Numbered from the stretch's first letter, positions 7,976 to 16,094 are shown. The stretch is 64,000 nt of DNA from Anaerolineales bacterium (GCA_016929095.1 JAFGJM010000057.1:55001-119000), one strand, 5' to 3'. The notes: generated by a model from the letters alone, not told the origin. A program made the numbers and translations.

Positions 7976-8434
7976 ATGATTTCCCCCGAAACTCTAAGAT
8001 TCTATTCATTATTTGCAAAACAAGATTCATCGATGTTAACCAAAATTGCAATGCTATCACAAGAACTTGAGTATGAAACCGATCATCAAATATTTTTAGA
8101 GGGTGAAGTCGCAAAAACACTGTATCTGATTTTAGAGGGCAGTGTCGTATTAACTATGAATATGGGAGAAGTAGGAGAACAAAATATTGAGGAATTAGAA
8201 CCACTTTCCAAAGGTGAAGTGATTGGTTGGTCATCAATGGTCAAACCACATATTTATAAAATGGGCGCATATACGAACCAAAAATCACGATTGATCGCTT
8301 TTGATGGCGAAAAACTGCACGAACTTTTCGATAATAACCCGGAGTACGGATATTATTTCTTTCAAAGATTATCTGAGGTAATTGGAGCGCGCTTGATAAG
8401 CAAATGTGTGCAATTGATGAGTCTGGTTGTTTAA
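7976..8434 (+). CDS. Cyclic-nucleotide-binding-domain protein without a DNA-binding domain
   Basis: A 152-aa protein made of one cNMP-binding (Crp/Fnr-type) beta-barrel: FLEGEVAKTLYLILEGSVVLTM, then LSKGEVIGWSSMV and a C-terminal helix. Crp family regulators are near 220 aa with a C-terminal HTH; here the chain ends after the barrel and a short helix, so it is a stand-alone sensor. Similar stand-alone domains occur beside Hdr/Qmo and sulfur-redox genes. An AAAGGAG site lies directly upstream. The ligand is unknown; the canonical cAMP-contacting Arg-Ser-Ala motif is not evident, so another effector is possible. Confidence 0.75.
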   Translation: MISPETLRFYSLFAKQDSSMLTKIAMLSQELEYETDHQIFLEGEVAKTLYLILEGSVVLTMNMGEVGEQNIEELEPLSKGEVIGWSSMVKPHIYKMGAYTNQKSRLIAFDGEKLHELFDNNPEYGYYFFQRLSEVIGARLISKCVQLMSLVV

Positions 8435-8522
8435 TCTGGATTTCTGTGATCGCCAAAAGACAGTTTATATTAACGCGGTCACAAATTATATAAACAATTC
8501 TAAACAATATAGGAGAGAATAA

Positions 8523-8885
8523 ATGACTGAAAAAATGGTGGTTGTATGCAACGGCGATGAAGCCAAAAATATTATGCCTACATTAATCTTTGCCTCCTCA
8601 GGTTTGAGCATCGACTATGAAGTGCATATCTTTTTCTGCCCGGCAGGCACAAAGTGGGTATTAAAAGATGAACTTGAAAAACTTGGCACACCTAAAGGTT
8701 TGCCCAATCCGGTAAAGCTTTTCAACGACATCCTCGATCTAGGTGGTAGAGTTGTTTTATGCGAACTGGCTCTAGAAAATAAAGGGGTTTCCCCTTCAGA
8801 TTTACGCGATAGCCGGATACTTATCGAAAAAGCGCCGCCATTTCTCATGGCTGCAGATGGCGCAACCATGACGTTTACATTCTAA
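8523..8885 (+). CDS. DsrE/DsrF-like small protein
   Basis: A 120-aa protein with the DsrE fold: an N-terminal VVVCNGDEAKNIMPTLIFASSG strand-helix, the VHIFFCPAGTKWVLK block and a C-terminal ADGATMTFTF end. Family members act as sulfur-transfer proteins or as accessory proteins of Hdr-like complexes. Cys residues are at FFCPAG and VVLCELAL, in the region where DsrE carries its active Cys, so sulfur relay is possible but not shown. It has a good AGGAG site and is the last gene of the redox operon before a bidirectional terminator. Confidence 0.75.
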   Translation: MTEKMVVVCNGDEAKNIMPTLIFASSGLSIDYEVHIFFCPAGTKWVLKDELEKLGTPKGLPNPVKLFNDILDLGGRVVLCELALENKGVSPSDLRDSRILIEKAPPFLMAADGATMTFTF

Positions 8886-8911
8886 ACCTGTTTTCCTTGA
8901 TTTACACCATT

Positions 8912-8942
8912 TGCCCTTACTGAATCCTTTCAAGTAAGGGCA
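8912..8942. terminator. Bidirectional terminator between converging genes
   Basis: Perfect 10-bp stem TGCCCTTACT / AGTAAGGGCA with an 11-nt loop, flanked by T/A-rich DNA on both sides. It separates the plus-strand dsrE-like gene from the minus-strand LysR gene. Confidence 0.88.
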
Positions 8943-8947
8943 TTTAT

Positions 8948-9877
8948 TTATATATCTCGTTCTGTCAGGTGAATTAAATCGGCATTTTCAGGATCATGGA
9001 TAAAACCCCAAAATGCATCTCGTGGTCGATAGGAATCGCCCATGCTTTTTCGAATCATATGGATTGTTCTTCTAAGATCCATTCCCTCCACAGTTATATT
9101 GACCACATTTCCCCTTTCAAGAGGACACGCTGATGCCAATGTAGAAACAAATGCAATGCCATAACCTGCCGCAACCATTCTTACAATCGCTTCTGCATTT
9201 CCCAATTCCATAAATATATTTAGATCATTGAGTCCGATATCGAATTTTGCTAATTCGGATAATACGACTCTTCTCGTACCCGAAGTTTCTTCTCGAATGA
9301 TGAAAGGTTCCTCTAGAATTTCAGCCGGTTCTATCACGCTTCGGAATGCCCATCGGTGATTAGCCGGCACAATTAATGCGATCCTGTCTCGAAAAAATAC
9401 CTGAGCTTCAAAGCTGGAATCAAATATTTCACGGCTAAGAACACCAATATGAGCCTTTTCTTCAAGCAATCGTAAAGTTACATCTTCAGGGGTACATGCC
9501 ATTATTCCCACCGATACGCCAGGATATTGCTGGCAAAACCTGGCAGCAAATTGGGGCAATATATACTTTCCGGCTGTTGTACTGCAAGAGATGCGCAGCT
9601 CTCCAACAATATCGGTTTGTATCGAGCTCATCATGGATTTTAAATTTATCGTGTCATTCATTAGTCTGCGAGCCCAGGGTAATAAGAGTCTTCCGCCTTC
9701 GGTCAATTTAATTCCGGTATTTGTGCGTACAAATACGTTCACACCTATTTCTTTTTCAAGTGATTTTATATGGTGGCTTACTGTAGGTTGACTTAAATGC
9801 AATTGCTTGGCTGTTTCAGAAAAATTCAAGGTTTCTGCAGCCCGCAGGAAGGTTTTGAGCTTGTTAATATCAACCAT
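8948..9877 (-). CDS. LysR-family transcriptional regulator
   Basis: A 309-aa LysR-type regulator, normal in length. The N-terminal HTH is clear (INKLKTFLRAAETLNFSETAKQLHLSQPTVSHHIKSLE), followed by a linker helix and the periplasmic-binding-like effector domain beginning GELRISCSTTAGKYILP, typical of the CysB/CysL-like branch that responds to small anions or acids. It converges on the Hdr/Qmo operon and is codirectional with the cytochrome and AhpD-like genes, so it may control either; no operator is assigned. Confidence 0.88.
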   Translation of the reverse strand: MVDINKLKTFLRAAETLNFSETAKQLHLSQPTVSHHIKSLEKEIGVNVFVRTNTGIKLTEGGRLLLPWARRLMNDTINLKSMMSSIQTDIVGELRISCSTTAGKYILPQFAARFCQQYPGVSVGIMACTPEDVTLRLLEEKAHIGVLSREIFDSSFEAQVFFRDRIALIVPANHRWAFRSVIEPAEILEEPFIIREETSGTRRVVLSELAKFDIGLNDLNIFMELGNAEAIVRMVAAGYGIAFVSTLASACPLERGNVVNITVEGMDLRRTIHMIRKSMGDSYRPRDAFWGFIHDPENADLIHLTERDI

Positions 9878-9952
9878 TTTTTATTTCCTTACGTTATATT
9901 TTCATTGAGGAGATACTATAACGCAATGCTGAACCTAATAGCTAAGAGGCGT

Positions 9953-10531
9953 TTATTTGGGTATCAAATATTGCATTAATTGGGATAATAAAATATACGG
10001 AATCAAAACAATTACTCCTAACAAAACGCCCAATTCATTCCACAAACTGCTGCCTGAAGCTGGCTTCCCTCTTAAACGACTGATTAAGGCATCAAAGGTA
10101 TTTCCATACAAATTGCCAAAAGTAATCATCCGCAGATACGCCATGATCGATTTTGTCGTTTCCTCGCCATAATAACTCAGCAAGCGCTGGTAAGCTGTTG
10201 GTTCGGGGTGACCATGACTTTCGGCATAATGTTGTGCAAATAATAAAGCAACGGCTTCGTGTTCCGGAAAATCACCGATTTCTCCTTCCAATAATTTTTT
10301 CAATTCATCTTCAGGGACGCCCTCTGCTAAAGCCGCTTGACTATGCCCGTAAGAGCAATACCGGCAGCCATTGACGCCCGTCACAACCAACATAATTTTT
10401 TCCGCGAAGGCTTTGCTGATTTTTTGAGATTTTCTGGCATACCGCATGTACTCGATATTTTCAGAAAAATGGTTGATATCTTGAAAAAGAAGCGGGATGG
10501 TATAGATGCGTTTTGAAAATACACTATTCAT
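9953..10531 (-). CDS. AhpD-like carboxymuconolactone decarboxylase family protein with membrane tail
   Basis: An alpha-helical CMD/AhpD-fold protein (192 aa from the ATG chosen here; a TTG start 7 codons earlier is also open). The redox motif is GCRYCSYGHSQAAL, a CxxC followed by Ser-x-x-His as in AhpD peroxidase-reductases. The C-terminus adds a hydrophobic segment (LGVLLGVIVLIPYILLSQLMQYL) that should anchor it in the membrane, which is unusual for AhpD. It lies 24 nt downstream of the triheme cytochrome c gene, suggesting a joint role in peroxide or thiol redox at the membrane. Substrate unknown. Confidence 0.75.
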   Translation of the reverse strand: MNSVFSKRIYTIPLLFQDINHFSENIEYMRYARKSQKISKAFAEKIMLVVTGVNGCRYCSYGHSQAALAEGVPEDELKKLLEGEIGDFPEHEAVALLFAQHYAESHGHPEPTAYQRLLSYYGEETTKSIMAYLRMITFGNLYGNTFDALISRLRGKPASGSSLWNELGVLLGVIVLIPYILLSQLMQYLIPK

Positions 10532-10555
10532 GATGAAATTTCCGTTAATCAACTG

Positions 10556-11119
10556 TTAGCTTTTTTGAAGTGTTTTTCTTAGACAATCTTCTCGATAACA
10601 TTTAACGCCAAATGAGATTAGCGCAAACAAGCATACCAATATTATACTCAGCGCCAGAATTTTCCACGACGCAAGCGGTTCCGGCTTCACAGTATCCAAC
10701 TCAATTTCAGATAACATACCCACGGTTGTGGTGCATGGTGTTTCTGCGATCACAGTGGTATCCAAATTGGCGTGTGAGGCAAACATGAGCAATTTCTCCT
10801 GGCAATCATCCACATGGCAGCTCTGACATATTTTTGCATCGTCCTGTTCCGGTCGTACCACCATTCCGGCATGCGCAGCGTCTTCATCCATGGTGCCAAC
10901 AACTCCCCCATGGCAGTAAGTGCAATGCATGGGTGCTTCGCATAAACAATAATTTCGACCGGTATCGTAATTAAGATATAAATTCTCATGACACGCATAG
11001 CAGGTGTCTTTTTCTTCTGGTGTTATCGTCTGTGCCTGAGCCGGGAATTGGGCAGCGCCAGCTAAAATCACGCCAATAGTAATAAATATGACGCCCAAGA
11101 ACGCTATGATTTTCCACAT
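10556..11119 (-). CDS. Membrane-anchored triheme c-type cytochrome
   Basis: Start chosen at the ATG with GGAGG 6 nt upstream; an upstream in-frame ATG would add 7 residues without a ribosome site. The protein is 187 aa. A signal/anchor helix occupies about residues 4-24, three CxxCH heme sites lie at Cys40-His44, Cys66-His70 and Cys98-His102, and a second hydrophobic helix near 145-165 is followed by a short charged tail. Extra Cys at 58, 60 and 108 do not form CxxCH. The small exported heme domain fits electron transfer at the outer face of the cytoplasmic membrane. Its neighbours are an AhpD-like protein and a cupin regulator. No closer family is recognised. Confidence 0.85.
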   Translation of the reverse strand: MWKIIAFLGVIFITIGVILAGAAQFPAQAQTITPEEKDTCYACHENLYLNYDTGRNYCLCEAPMHCTYCHGGVVGTMDEDAAHAGMVVRPEQDDAKICQSCHVDDCQEKLLMFASHANLDTTVIAETPCTTTVGMLSEIELDTVKPEPLASWKILALSIILVCLFALISFGVKCYREDCLRKTLQKS

Positions 11120-11146
11120 ACCTGACCTCCAATAAACCATTTCTCT

Positions 11147-11839
11147 TTACTCGGGTAAAAAATGTTGTTCAACTGGGTGGTCACGTCCGTCGGTTGGACA
11201 AAGAATTAATAATGAACGAGTTTCGATATCGCCCGGGTTGCTCCAGCGGTGAGGTTGATGGGCTTCGAAAATTAAACTGTCGCCCGGCTCAAGCAAATAT
11301 GTTCGATCTTCGATACAATATAACAGGCTGCCCTCCAGACAAAAAACAAATTCATGCCCGGTATGAACAATGGGTAAAGGCCCGCTATCTGCTTTAGGAT
11401 TCAATGTGACCAAAAATGGCTGCCCGCCAAAAACGCTCAATCCGGTTCCCAGATTCTCCAGTTTTCCATGGGAAAATTTGGCTTGAATACGTTTTCCATT
11501 CTTTTGAAAGACTTCTCGCTTTTCGGGTCGTTCCGTTTCAAAGAAAGCTGTAATTTGCACCCGCAACGCTTCCGCCAATTGTTGCAGAGTGCTCACACTG
11601 GGGGATGTTTTTCCATTTTCGATCAAACTTAAAGTGTTTGTATTGAGTCCGCTCATTTTTGCCAGGGAGCGAATGGATAAACCGGATGCAATGCGAATCT
11701 CTCTCAGTTTTTTACCGACATTGACTTCATTATCTTCAGAATCAGAGGCCTGCATCGATGACATCATCAATCGCATGTCATGATACATATGCCCCTGCCG
11801 TTGTGCCGCCCCTCGATAATACTTTACGTTCTCAGACAC
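11147..11839 (-). CDS. XRE-family regulator with C-terminal cupin domain
   Basis: A 230-aa protein starting at GTG with an AAGGA site upstream. An approximately 40-residue N-terminal extension precedes the HTH (LREIRIASGLSIRSLAKMSGLNTNTLSLIENGKTSPSVSTLQQLAEAL). The C-terminal cupin_2 barrel includes HTGHEFVFCLEGSLLYCIED and LEPGDSLIFEAHQPHRWSNPG. This is the PuuR-like layout, where the cupin senses a metabolite. It is the first gene of the minus-strand group with the triheme cytochrome and AhpD-like protein, 27 bp upstream of the cytochrome start, so it probably controls them. Confidence 0.88.
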   Translation of the reverse strand: MSENVKYYRGAAQRQGHMYHDMRLMMSSMQASDSEDNEVNVGKKLREIRIASGLSIRSLAKMSGLNTNTLSLIENGKTSPSVSTLQQLAEALRVQITAFFETERPEKREVFQKNGKRIQAKFSHGKLENLGTGLSVFGGQPFLVTLNPKADSGPLPIVHTGHEFVFCLEGSLLYCIEDRTYLLEPGDSLIFEAHQPHRWSNPGDIETRSLLILCPTDGRDHPVEQHFLPE

Positions 11840-12095
11840 ATTATCCTTCTCTCGCTTGAGGATTCATTAAAATACAAAGCCACTATTATTATAGTTGAAT
11901 TATACATTTTTTTCGATGAAATGCAACAATTTATTGGTTGATTCTTACCCATTCACTTAATGTTAAACATGGGCATATTCAGATTCCGGGGAAGATTGCT
12001 TCAATCGCATTGTTAGCACTGAACGAATTCGATATGCTCCAGCAAAACGACAGCCAGATAACGATCTGGTGGAAAGAACATATGTATGGTTTTCT
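11840..12095. other. AT-rich gap without a supported gene
   Basis: No gene is supported. A short plus-strand frame (11938-12159) runs through the promoter and into the tRNA-Gly gene and has no ribosome site, so it is judged spurious; part of it (IPGKIASIALLALNEFDML) has coding-like composition and may be an eroded fragment. Confidence 0.4.
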
Positions 12096-12123
12096 TTGCT
12101 TACGGGAGATTTTATATTATAAT
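12096..12123 (+). promoter_or_regulatory. Promoter of tRNA-Gly
   Basis: TTGCTT (12096-12101), a 16-bp spacer and a perfect TATAAT (12118-12123), ending 15 bp before the mature tRNA 5' end. Confidence 0.65.
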
Positions 12124-12138
12124 CAACGCAAGGTCATC

Positions 12139-12210
12139 GCGGGCGTCGCCAAGGGGTAAGGCATCAGCCTTCCAAGCTGACATTCGCCGGTTCGAATCCG
12201 GTCGCCCGCT
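12139..12210 (+). tRNA. tRNA-Gly (UCC anticodon)
   Basis: 72-nt cloverleaf: acceptor GCGGGCG pairs with CGCCCGC, the anticodon stem TCAGC/GCTGA encloses the loop CTTCCAA with anticodon TCC, and the T-arm CCGG-TTCGAAT-CCGG is canonical. Discriminator base U; CCA is not encoded. Confidence 0.95.
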
Positions 12211-12232
12211 CAGCGTAATCTAATTGTGACAG

Positions 12233-12274
12233 GTGCTCAGGCTTCAAGTATATGATTACTTCTTTCCTGAGCAC
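12233..12274. other. Hairpin downstream of tRNA-Gly
   Basis: A 9-bp perfect stem GTGCTCAGG / CCTGAGCAC with a 24-nt AT-rich loop. No T-tract follows, so it is not a typical intrinsic terminator. It is followed by three GACACT copies at irregular spacing before the S41 gene. It could aid tRNA 3' processing or termination. Confidence 0.45.
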
Positions 12275-12396
12275 TTGACACTTAAACACATGACACTCGA
12301 ATACAAATTCACCCGACACTAATTCATCTAAGGTAAAATTAGGAACTTAAAAGTTACACAAACGGGTTGTAAAATCCCGTAGAAAGAGCCGCATCT

Positions 12397-14922
12397 ATGA
12401 ATTCAAGAAACAAACATTTGTTGGCTGCATTGGTTGCCATCGCCCTGGTCACCGGGGCATGTGTCACATTTTCTACTTCCAATCCCACCGCCATTCCAAC
12501 CTCCATCCCCGCCCAACCATTGGCAACTGCCACATCGACATCGGTTAATGCCGTCGTTATAGACGAAAACCAGCCGGTGCGGATCAATGGAGATTTTAAA
12601 TATTCTAACGATTTCGTCACCGAAACCTATTATGTCGAACACGCCGTTGCCCTGGCAGATATGACCGGTTTCGTTTTACGGGATAAAGAATGGGAAGCGC
12701 CCGTCGAATCGCAAACCCTGGGCTTCATGGATTTGGATGCCGAGAATAACCATGCCACCTTCCGCCTTGAGTTACCTGCCATGCCTTCAGGTACCCTCAA
12801 CGATGTGGATAACGATGATTCCCAAAATGACGGTGTGCAAATTTTCGCCGTGGCTTACTCACCCAACCTGACCGGCGGTCCCTTCTCAGAAGGCGATGAT
12901 GCTTCTTTCGGTTGGCCTGCCTATCTGGCCTCGGTAAAAACCGATACCGAAAACCAGGATGAAGTCACCGGCGGCGCCTTGATCGTTTGGGCACCGGACG
13001 ACCAGCAGCAATTTCCCACCGGCTTCGGTGATGACCAATTACTCTTCACCGCCGACGATCCGGTTGCCCCCATCCCCACCGGTTATTCCATGATCGACCT
13101 GGATAAAGACCCTTTCCAGGTGGTGCGAAAATCCGAATTGTTCATGGAATTGTACGAACCCGCCGATATCGCCCTCAAAGATTACTCGACCCTCTCATAC
13201 ACCGAAGCGTTTGAAAAGATGGTCGAGCTGCTGGAAAAAGAATATGCCTTTAACGACATCGAAGGCAAAGCGCCCGATTGGGATGCTGTTTATGAAGAAC
13301 TTTCACCGCTGGTGGAACAGGCAGAAAACGACAGCGATCCCGCCGTATATTTCGAGGCGTTGAAACAATTCACCTATGCTTTTAAAGACGGTCATGTCGG
13401 TTTGGATGGCGGCGAGATCGGCAACCAGGATTTCATGCGAGTCATCAGCGGTGGTTATGGGTTTGCCATCCGTGAGTTGGAAGATGGCAGCGCGGTTGTT
13501 ATTTTCGTCCTGGAAGATGGTCCGGCAGATCAAGCCGGTATGGAAGTGGGCGCCGAAGTTACCCAATTCAACGGCGAAGCCATTGAAGATGCCATTGGTG
13601 AGATAGAGGCTTATGCCGCGCCTTTCTCCACCGAATTCGCCATGCGCTACCAGCAAGCCCGCTACCTGTTGCGCGCCCAACCCGGCACACAAGCCAGTGT
13701 TACTTTTTCCAACCCAACCGGCAGCGCTAAAACCGTTACATTGAAAGCGGTTGCCGAAACGGACAGCTTCTCATTCACCTCTGTTTATAAAGATTTCGAC
13801 TCCAATGCCTTACCGGTAGAGTTTTCCATCCTCGAGTCGGGTGTCGGGTATATAAAAATCAACTCGAATTACGATGACCTGAACCTGATCGTGCGCCTGT
13901 TCGAACGCGCCCTGAAGACCTTCGAAGCCAATTCCGTCCTGGGTGTGATCATCGATATGCGCATGAATTCGGGGGGCTCGCCGCTGGGTCTGGCTGGGTT
14001 CTTCACCGATGAGGAAATTCCCCTCGGGCAGCTCGAATACTACAGTGATAAGACCAGCCAATTCGAACCGGATGGTCCGCGCGATAAATTCTTGCCCAAC
14101 CAAAACCAATACAGCTTCTCCCAGATGGCGCTGCTGGTCGGACAGGCTTGCGCCAGCGCCTGCGAGATCGAAGCCTATGGCTTCAGCCAGTTGGAGAACA
14201 TGATCGTGGTGGGCGAATACCCCTCGGCGGGTGTGGAAGCCGAAGTTGGGCGCGGCCAGTTCCTGCTCCCCGAAGGGATGTCTTTTCAGGCGCCTACCGG
14301 ACGTTTCACCCTGCCGGATAGGAGCATCTTCCTGGAAGGGGTTGGCGTTCAACCCACGGTTAAAGTGCCCATCACGGCCGAAAATGTGCTCTCAGATGAA
14401 GATGTCATCTTGAAGACAGCCGAAAAAGCCATCCTTGAGCCGCCGGGCACAGGCATCACACCCTCCGGACCGCCCGAGATGGCCAGCATAGCCGAAGCTC
14501 AGGCGGGCGTTTCCAGCGCTTACACCCTGGAAGAGTTGGCACGCGAACAATACTCCGATGCCGAATTTTCGCAGATGGATCGCGTTTTCACGTACACCGT
14601 GGCACTCCCACAATCGCAAGATGTGATCTGGAGCTGGGGCTGGTGCGCTACCACCCAGGACATCCTGGATGACAATATCGAGCACATCGAAATATCGCTG
14701 TCATTGAATGGCGAAGACGTATCGCTGGATGACTTCGCCAGTTTCGAAGGTGAAAACAACGGGCAGTTCTGCCGCTTTTATTACACTCTGCTCAGCGATT
14801 GGCCCGCCGGGCAGCACAGCCTTCAGACCATCGCCACTTTCACCGAGCCGATCAACGATGGCTCATTGGATTACCCCGCCGGGACGCAGACTTTTCAGTT
14901 TGATGTGTATATAAAACCGTGA
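12397..14922 (+). CDS. S41-family (C-terminal processing type) peptidase lipoprotein
   Basis: An 841-aa exported lipoprotein: hydrophobic signal and lipobox TGAC with Cys22, then a Thr/Ser/Pro-rich linker. An N-terminal beta-rich region precedes a helical segment and a PDZ domain near 350-450 (GYGFAIRELEDGSAVVIFVLEDGPADQAGMEVG). The S41 core follows with IIDMRMNSGGSPLGLAGFF and GQACASACEIEAYGF, where the Ser between the two Ala-Cys pairs is the expected nucleophile. A C-terminal domain of about 150 residues is unassigned and contains three Cys. Family S41 enzymes cleave extracytoplasmic proteins near C-termini; the target here is unknown. It lies between two tRNA genes as a single-gene unit. 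Confidence 0.85.
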   Translation: MNSRNKHLLAALVAIALVTGACVTFSTSNPTAIPTSIPAQPLATATSTSVNAVVIDENQPVRINGDFKYSNDFVTETYYVEHAVALADMTGFVLRDKEWEAPVESQTLGFMDLDAENNHATFRLELPAMPSGTLNDVDNDDSQNDGVQIFAVAYSPNLTGGPFSEGDDASFGWPAYLASVKTDTENQDEVTGGALIVWAPDDQQQFPTGFGDDQLLFTADDPVAPIPTGYSMIDLDKDPFQVVRKSELFMELYEPADIALKDYSTLSYTEAFEKMVELLEKEYAFNDIEGKAPDWDAVYEELSPLVEQAENDSDPAVYFEALKQFTYAFKDGHVGLDGGEIGNQDFMRVISGGYGFAIRELEDGSAVVIFVLEDGPADQAGMEVGAEVTQFNGEAIEDAIGEIEAYAAPFSTEFAMRYQQARYLLRAQPGTQASVTFSNPTGSAKTVTLKAVAETDSFSFTSVYKDFDSNALPVEFSILESGVGYIKINSNYDDLNLIVRLFERALKTFEANSVLGVIIDMRMNSGGSPLGLAGFFTDEEIPLGQLEYYSDKTSQFEPDGPRDKFLPNQNQYSFSQMALLVGQACASACEIEAYGFSQLENMIVVGEYPSAGVEAEVGRGQFLLPEGMSFQAPTGRFTLPDRSIFLEGVGVQPTVKVPITAENVLSDEDVILKTAEKAILEPPGTGITPSGPPEMASIAEAQAGVSSAYTLEELAREQYSDAEFSQMDRVFTYTVALPQSQDVIWSWGWCATTQDILDDNIEHIEISLSLNGEDVSLDDFASFEGENNGQFCRFYYTLLSDWPAGQHSLQTIATFTEPINDGSLDYPAGTQTFQFDVYIKP

Positions 14923-14927
14923 GGGAA

Positions 14928-15111
14928 GTGAGTAGTAATTGGTGAGTGGTGAGTAGAGATTTGGGATTTGGGATTAGAGAATCGTTAATCGAGAAACGTT
15001 AATTAGGAATGGGGAGGGTGAAAGTTTTGCCAATACCCCCCCGATTCTCAATTCTCCATTCTCTATTCTCTTTCCTCTTTCACCATTCACTGCTCACCAC
15101 TCACTACTCAC
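14928..15111. repeat. Long imperfect inverted repeat, purine-rich/pyrimidine-rich arms
   Basis: The left half is G/A-rich with repeats of GTGAGTAGT and GGTGAGTGGTGAG; the right half is C/T-rich with CTGCTCACCACTCAC and TACTCAC, the imperfect reverse complement. The middle shows a similar pairing (GGTGAAAG with CTTTCACC). As RNA this would fold into a long hairpin after the S41 gene. It looks like a dispersed intergenic repeat and may also terminate transcription. Confidence 0.65.
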
Positions 15112-15161
15112 AGTATTTCCTAATTCCCTGATCACAAATACCTACTCACTTCCATTTATGA

Positions 15162-15167
15162 TATAAT
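15162..15167 (+). promoter_or_regulatory. -10 box of the CAU tRNA gene
   Basis: Perfect TATAAT 13 bp before the tRNA 5' end; no matching -35 hexamer is evident at 16-18 bp. Confidence 0.45.
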
Positions 15168-15180
15168 TTTCCGCGCTAAG

Positions 15181-15252
15181 GGGCCCGTAGCTCAGCGGCA
15201 GAGCGGACGGCTCATAACCGTTTGGTCGTTGGTTCGAATCCGACCGGGCCCA
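15181..15252 (+). tRNA. tRNA with CAU anticodon (Met elongator or Ile2)
   Basis: Acceptor GGGCCCG pairs with CGGGCCC, anticodon stem ACGG/CCGT encloses CTCATAA (anticodon CAT), and the T-arm is GTTGG-TTCGAAT-CCGAC. The variable loop TTGGTCG is like bacterial tRNA-Ile2, where lysidine modifies the CAU anticodon, so an elongator Met label should not be taken as certain. Its 3' 36 nt are repeated downstream at 17676 and 20052, which marks this gene as an integration site. Confidence 0.93.
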
Positions 15253-15253
15253 C
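15218..15253 (+). repeat. Attachment-like repeat R0 (3' end of the CAU tRNA)
   Basis: Last 36 nt of the tRNA region, from the anticodon stem CCGT through the T-arm and acceptor to CCCAC. The same 36 nt occur without change at 17676-17711 and 20052-20087, and a shorter decayed copy at 21261-21283. This is the arrangement expected of att sites regenerated by repeated insertion into a tRNA 3' end. Confidence 0.9.
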
Positions 15254-15270
15254 CTTTTTACCAATTTATT

Positions 15271-15307
15271 ATGGGTGTTTTGTTCCAGCGAAACACCCAT
15301 TCTTTTT
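15271..15307 (+). terminator. Rho-independent terminator after the CAU tRNA
   Basis: Perfect 10-bp stem ATGGGTGTTT / AAACACCCAT with a 10-nt loop, followed by TCTTTTTT. Confidence 0.9.
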
Positions 15308-15387
15308 TCTGATATAGCCTCTCTTCATGCTAACTTTCCCCTTCCTTTCTAATGCCGCCCGTTACTTCGCAGCTTACCAGTCTCGCC

Positions 15388-15451
15388 CTCATTGTCAATG
15401 CTTCCTGGCTTTCGCCGCTTCGCTCACCAGCATTGACAATGAGCCTCGGCG
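15388..15451. repeat. Inverted repeat and conserved cassette motif
   Basis: Perfect 15-nt arms CTCATTGTCAATGCT (15388-15402) and AGCATTGACAATGAG (15429-15443) with a 26-nt spacer. The right arm lies inside a 37-nt motif (15415-15451, CCGCTTCGCTCACC then GCATTGACA, ending CTCGGCG) that recurs at 17840-17876 and 20214-20250, 127-162 bp after each tRNA-end repeat. Only the first copy has the left arm. A recombination or replication signal is possible. Confidence 0.7.
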
Positions 15452-15567
15452 AACGGTATAAAATCGGCTGCGGACGGACGGCGTAGACTATGTGACGGAC
15501 GGCAGATAAAGGCTTCCTATTGCGTTAAAGTGCAAAAAGTTGTAATATATTAGTAATATCACCTTAG

Positions 15568-15615
15568 AAAATGCATGGCAACTCATACACTTTTGTATGC
15601 TTTGGCATGCATTTT
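15568..15615 (+). promoter_or_regulatory. Nested inverted repeat upstream of the cassette-1 XRE gene
   Basis: Perfect outer arms AAAATGCATG / CATGCATTTT enclose a second pair CATAC / GTATG. It lies 23 bp before the ATG at 15639, a typical place for an autoregulatory XRE operator, and overlaps the longer alternative frame start at 15597, arguing against that start. Confidence 0.5.
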
Positions 15616-15638
15616 GTCAAGTAATTGGATGTTCCTAT

Positions 15639-16094
15639 ATGCTATTCGAAACAGAAAAGCCACCCAACAAATACACTAGAGCTATGGGGGAATTAATTCG
15701 CAAAGCCCGAGAAGAAGCTGGACTAAGTCAAGAACAGCTTGCTGAGAAAGTTTATCGAAAAAGGCTTGCAGTATCTGAAATGGAGAATGGAAAAGTAGAG
15801 ATTAGCGCCTGGACCTTACCGTTATTGTCTGCTGCATTACAAAAACCAATCACATATTTTTTTCCCCAATTTGTTCTTAGGAATTTGCCTCCAGAAAAAC
15901 TTGCACCACTTGAGCAAGAACTGCTGATACATTTCGATAATTTGTGGGACGAAGTTATTCAGAAAGTTGCTATAAACCTAATAAAAACACTTTCTGAATA
16001 TGATCCTGTTGAAATGCTTATCGAAGCGAAAGAACATGCCGAAGAAGAACTTGAATTTAGAGAACAAATCGAAACTGCAAAGAAGAAAAAATAA
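15639..16094 (+). CDS. XRE-family HTH regulator of cassette 1
   Basis: A 151-aa protein from the chosen ATG; an in-frame ATG 14 codons upstream would fall in the probable operator, and another lies 15 codons downstream. The HTH is GELIRKAREEAGLSQEQLAEKVYRKRLAVSEMENGKVEI, followed by a helical C-terminus (LEQELLIHFDNLWDEVIQKVAINLIKTL) ending in a charged Glu/Lys tail. It shares plan and several motif residues (GL-x-Q, the E-x-GKV turn, KPI-x-YF) with the cassette-2 regulator at 18100, suggesting common ancestry. It likely controls the genes that follow. Confidence 0.8.
   Translation: MLFETEKPPNKYTRAMGELIRKAREEAGLSQEQLAEKVYRKRLAVSEMENGKVEISAWTLPLLSAALQKPITYFFPQFVLRNLPPEKLAPLEQELLIHFDNLWDEVIQKVAINLIKTLSEYDPVEMLIEAKEHAEEELEFREQIETAKKKK

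Noticed and set aside
11938..12159. 73-aa plus-strand protein ahead of tRNA-Gly
   Set aside because: It runs across the tRNA promoter and into the tRNA, with no ribosome site; at most an eroded fragment.
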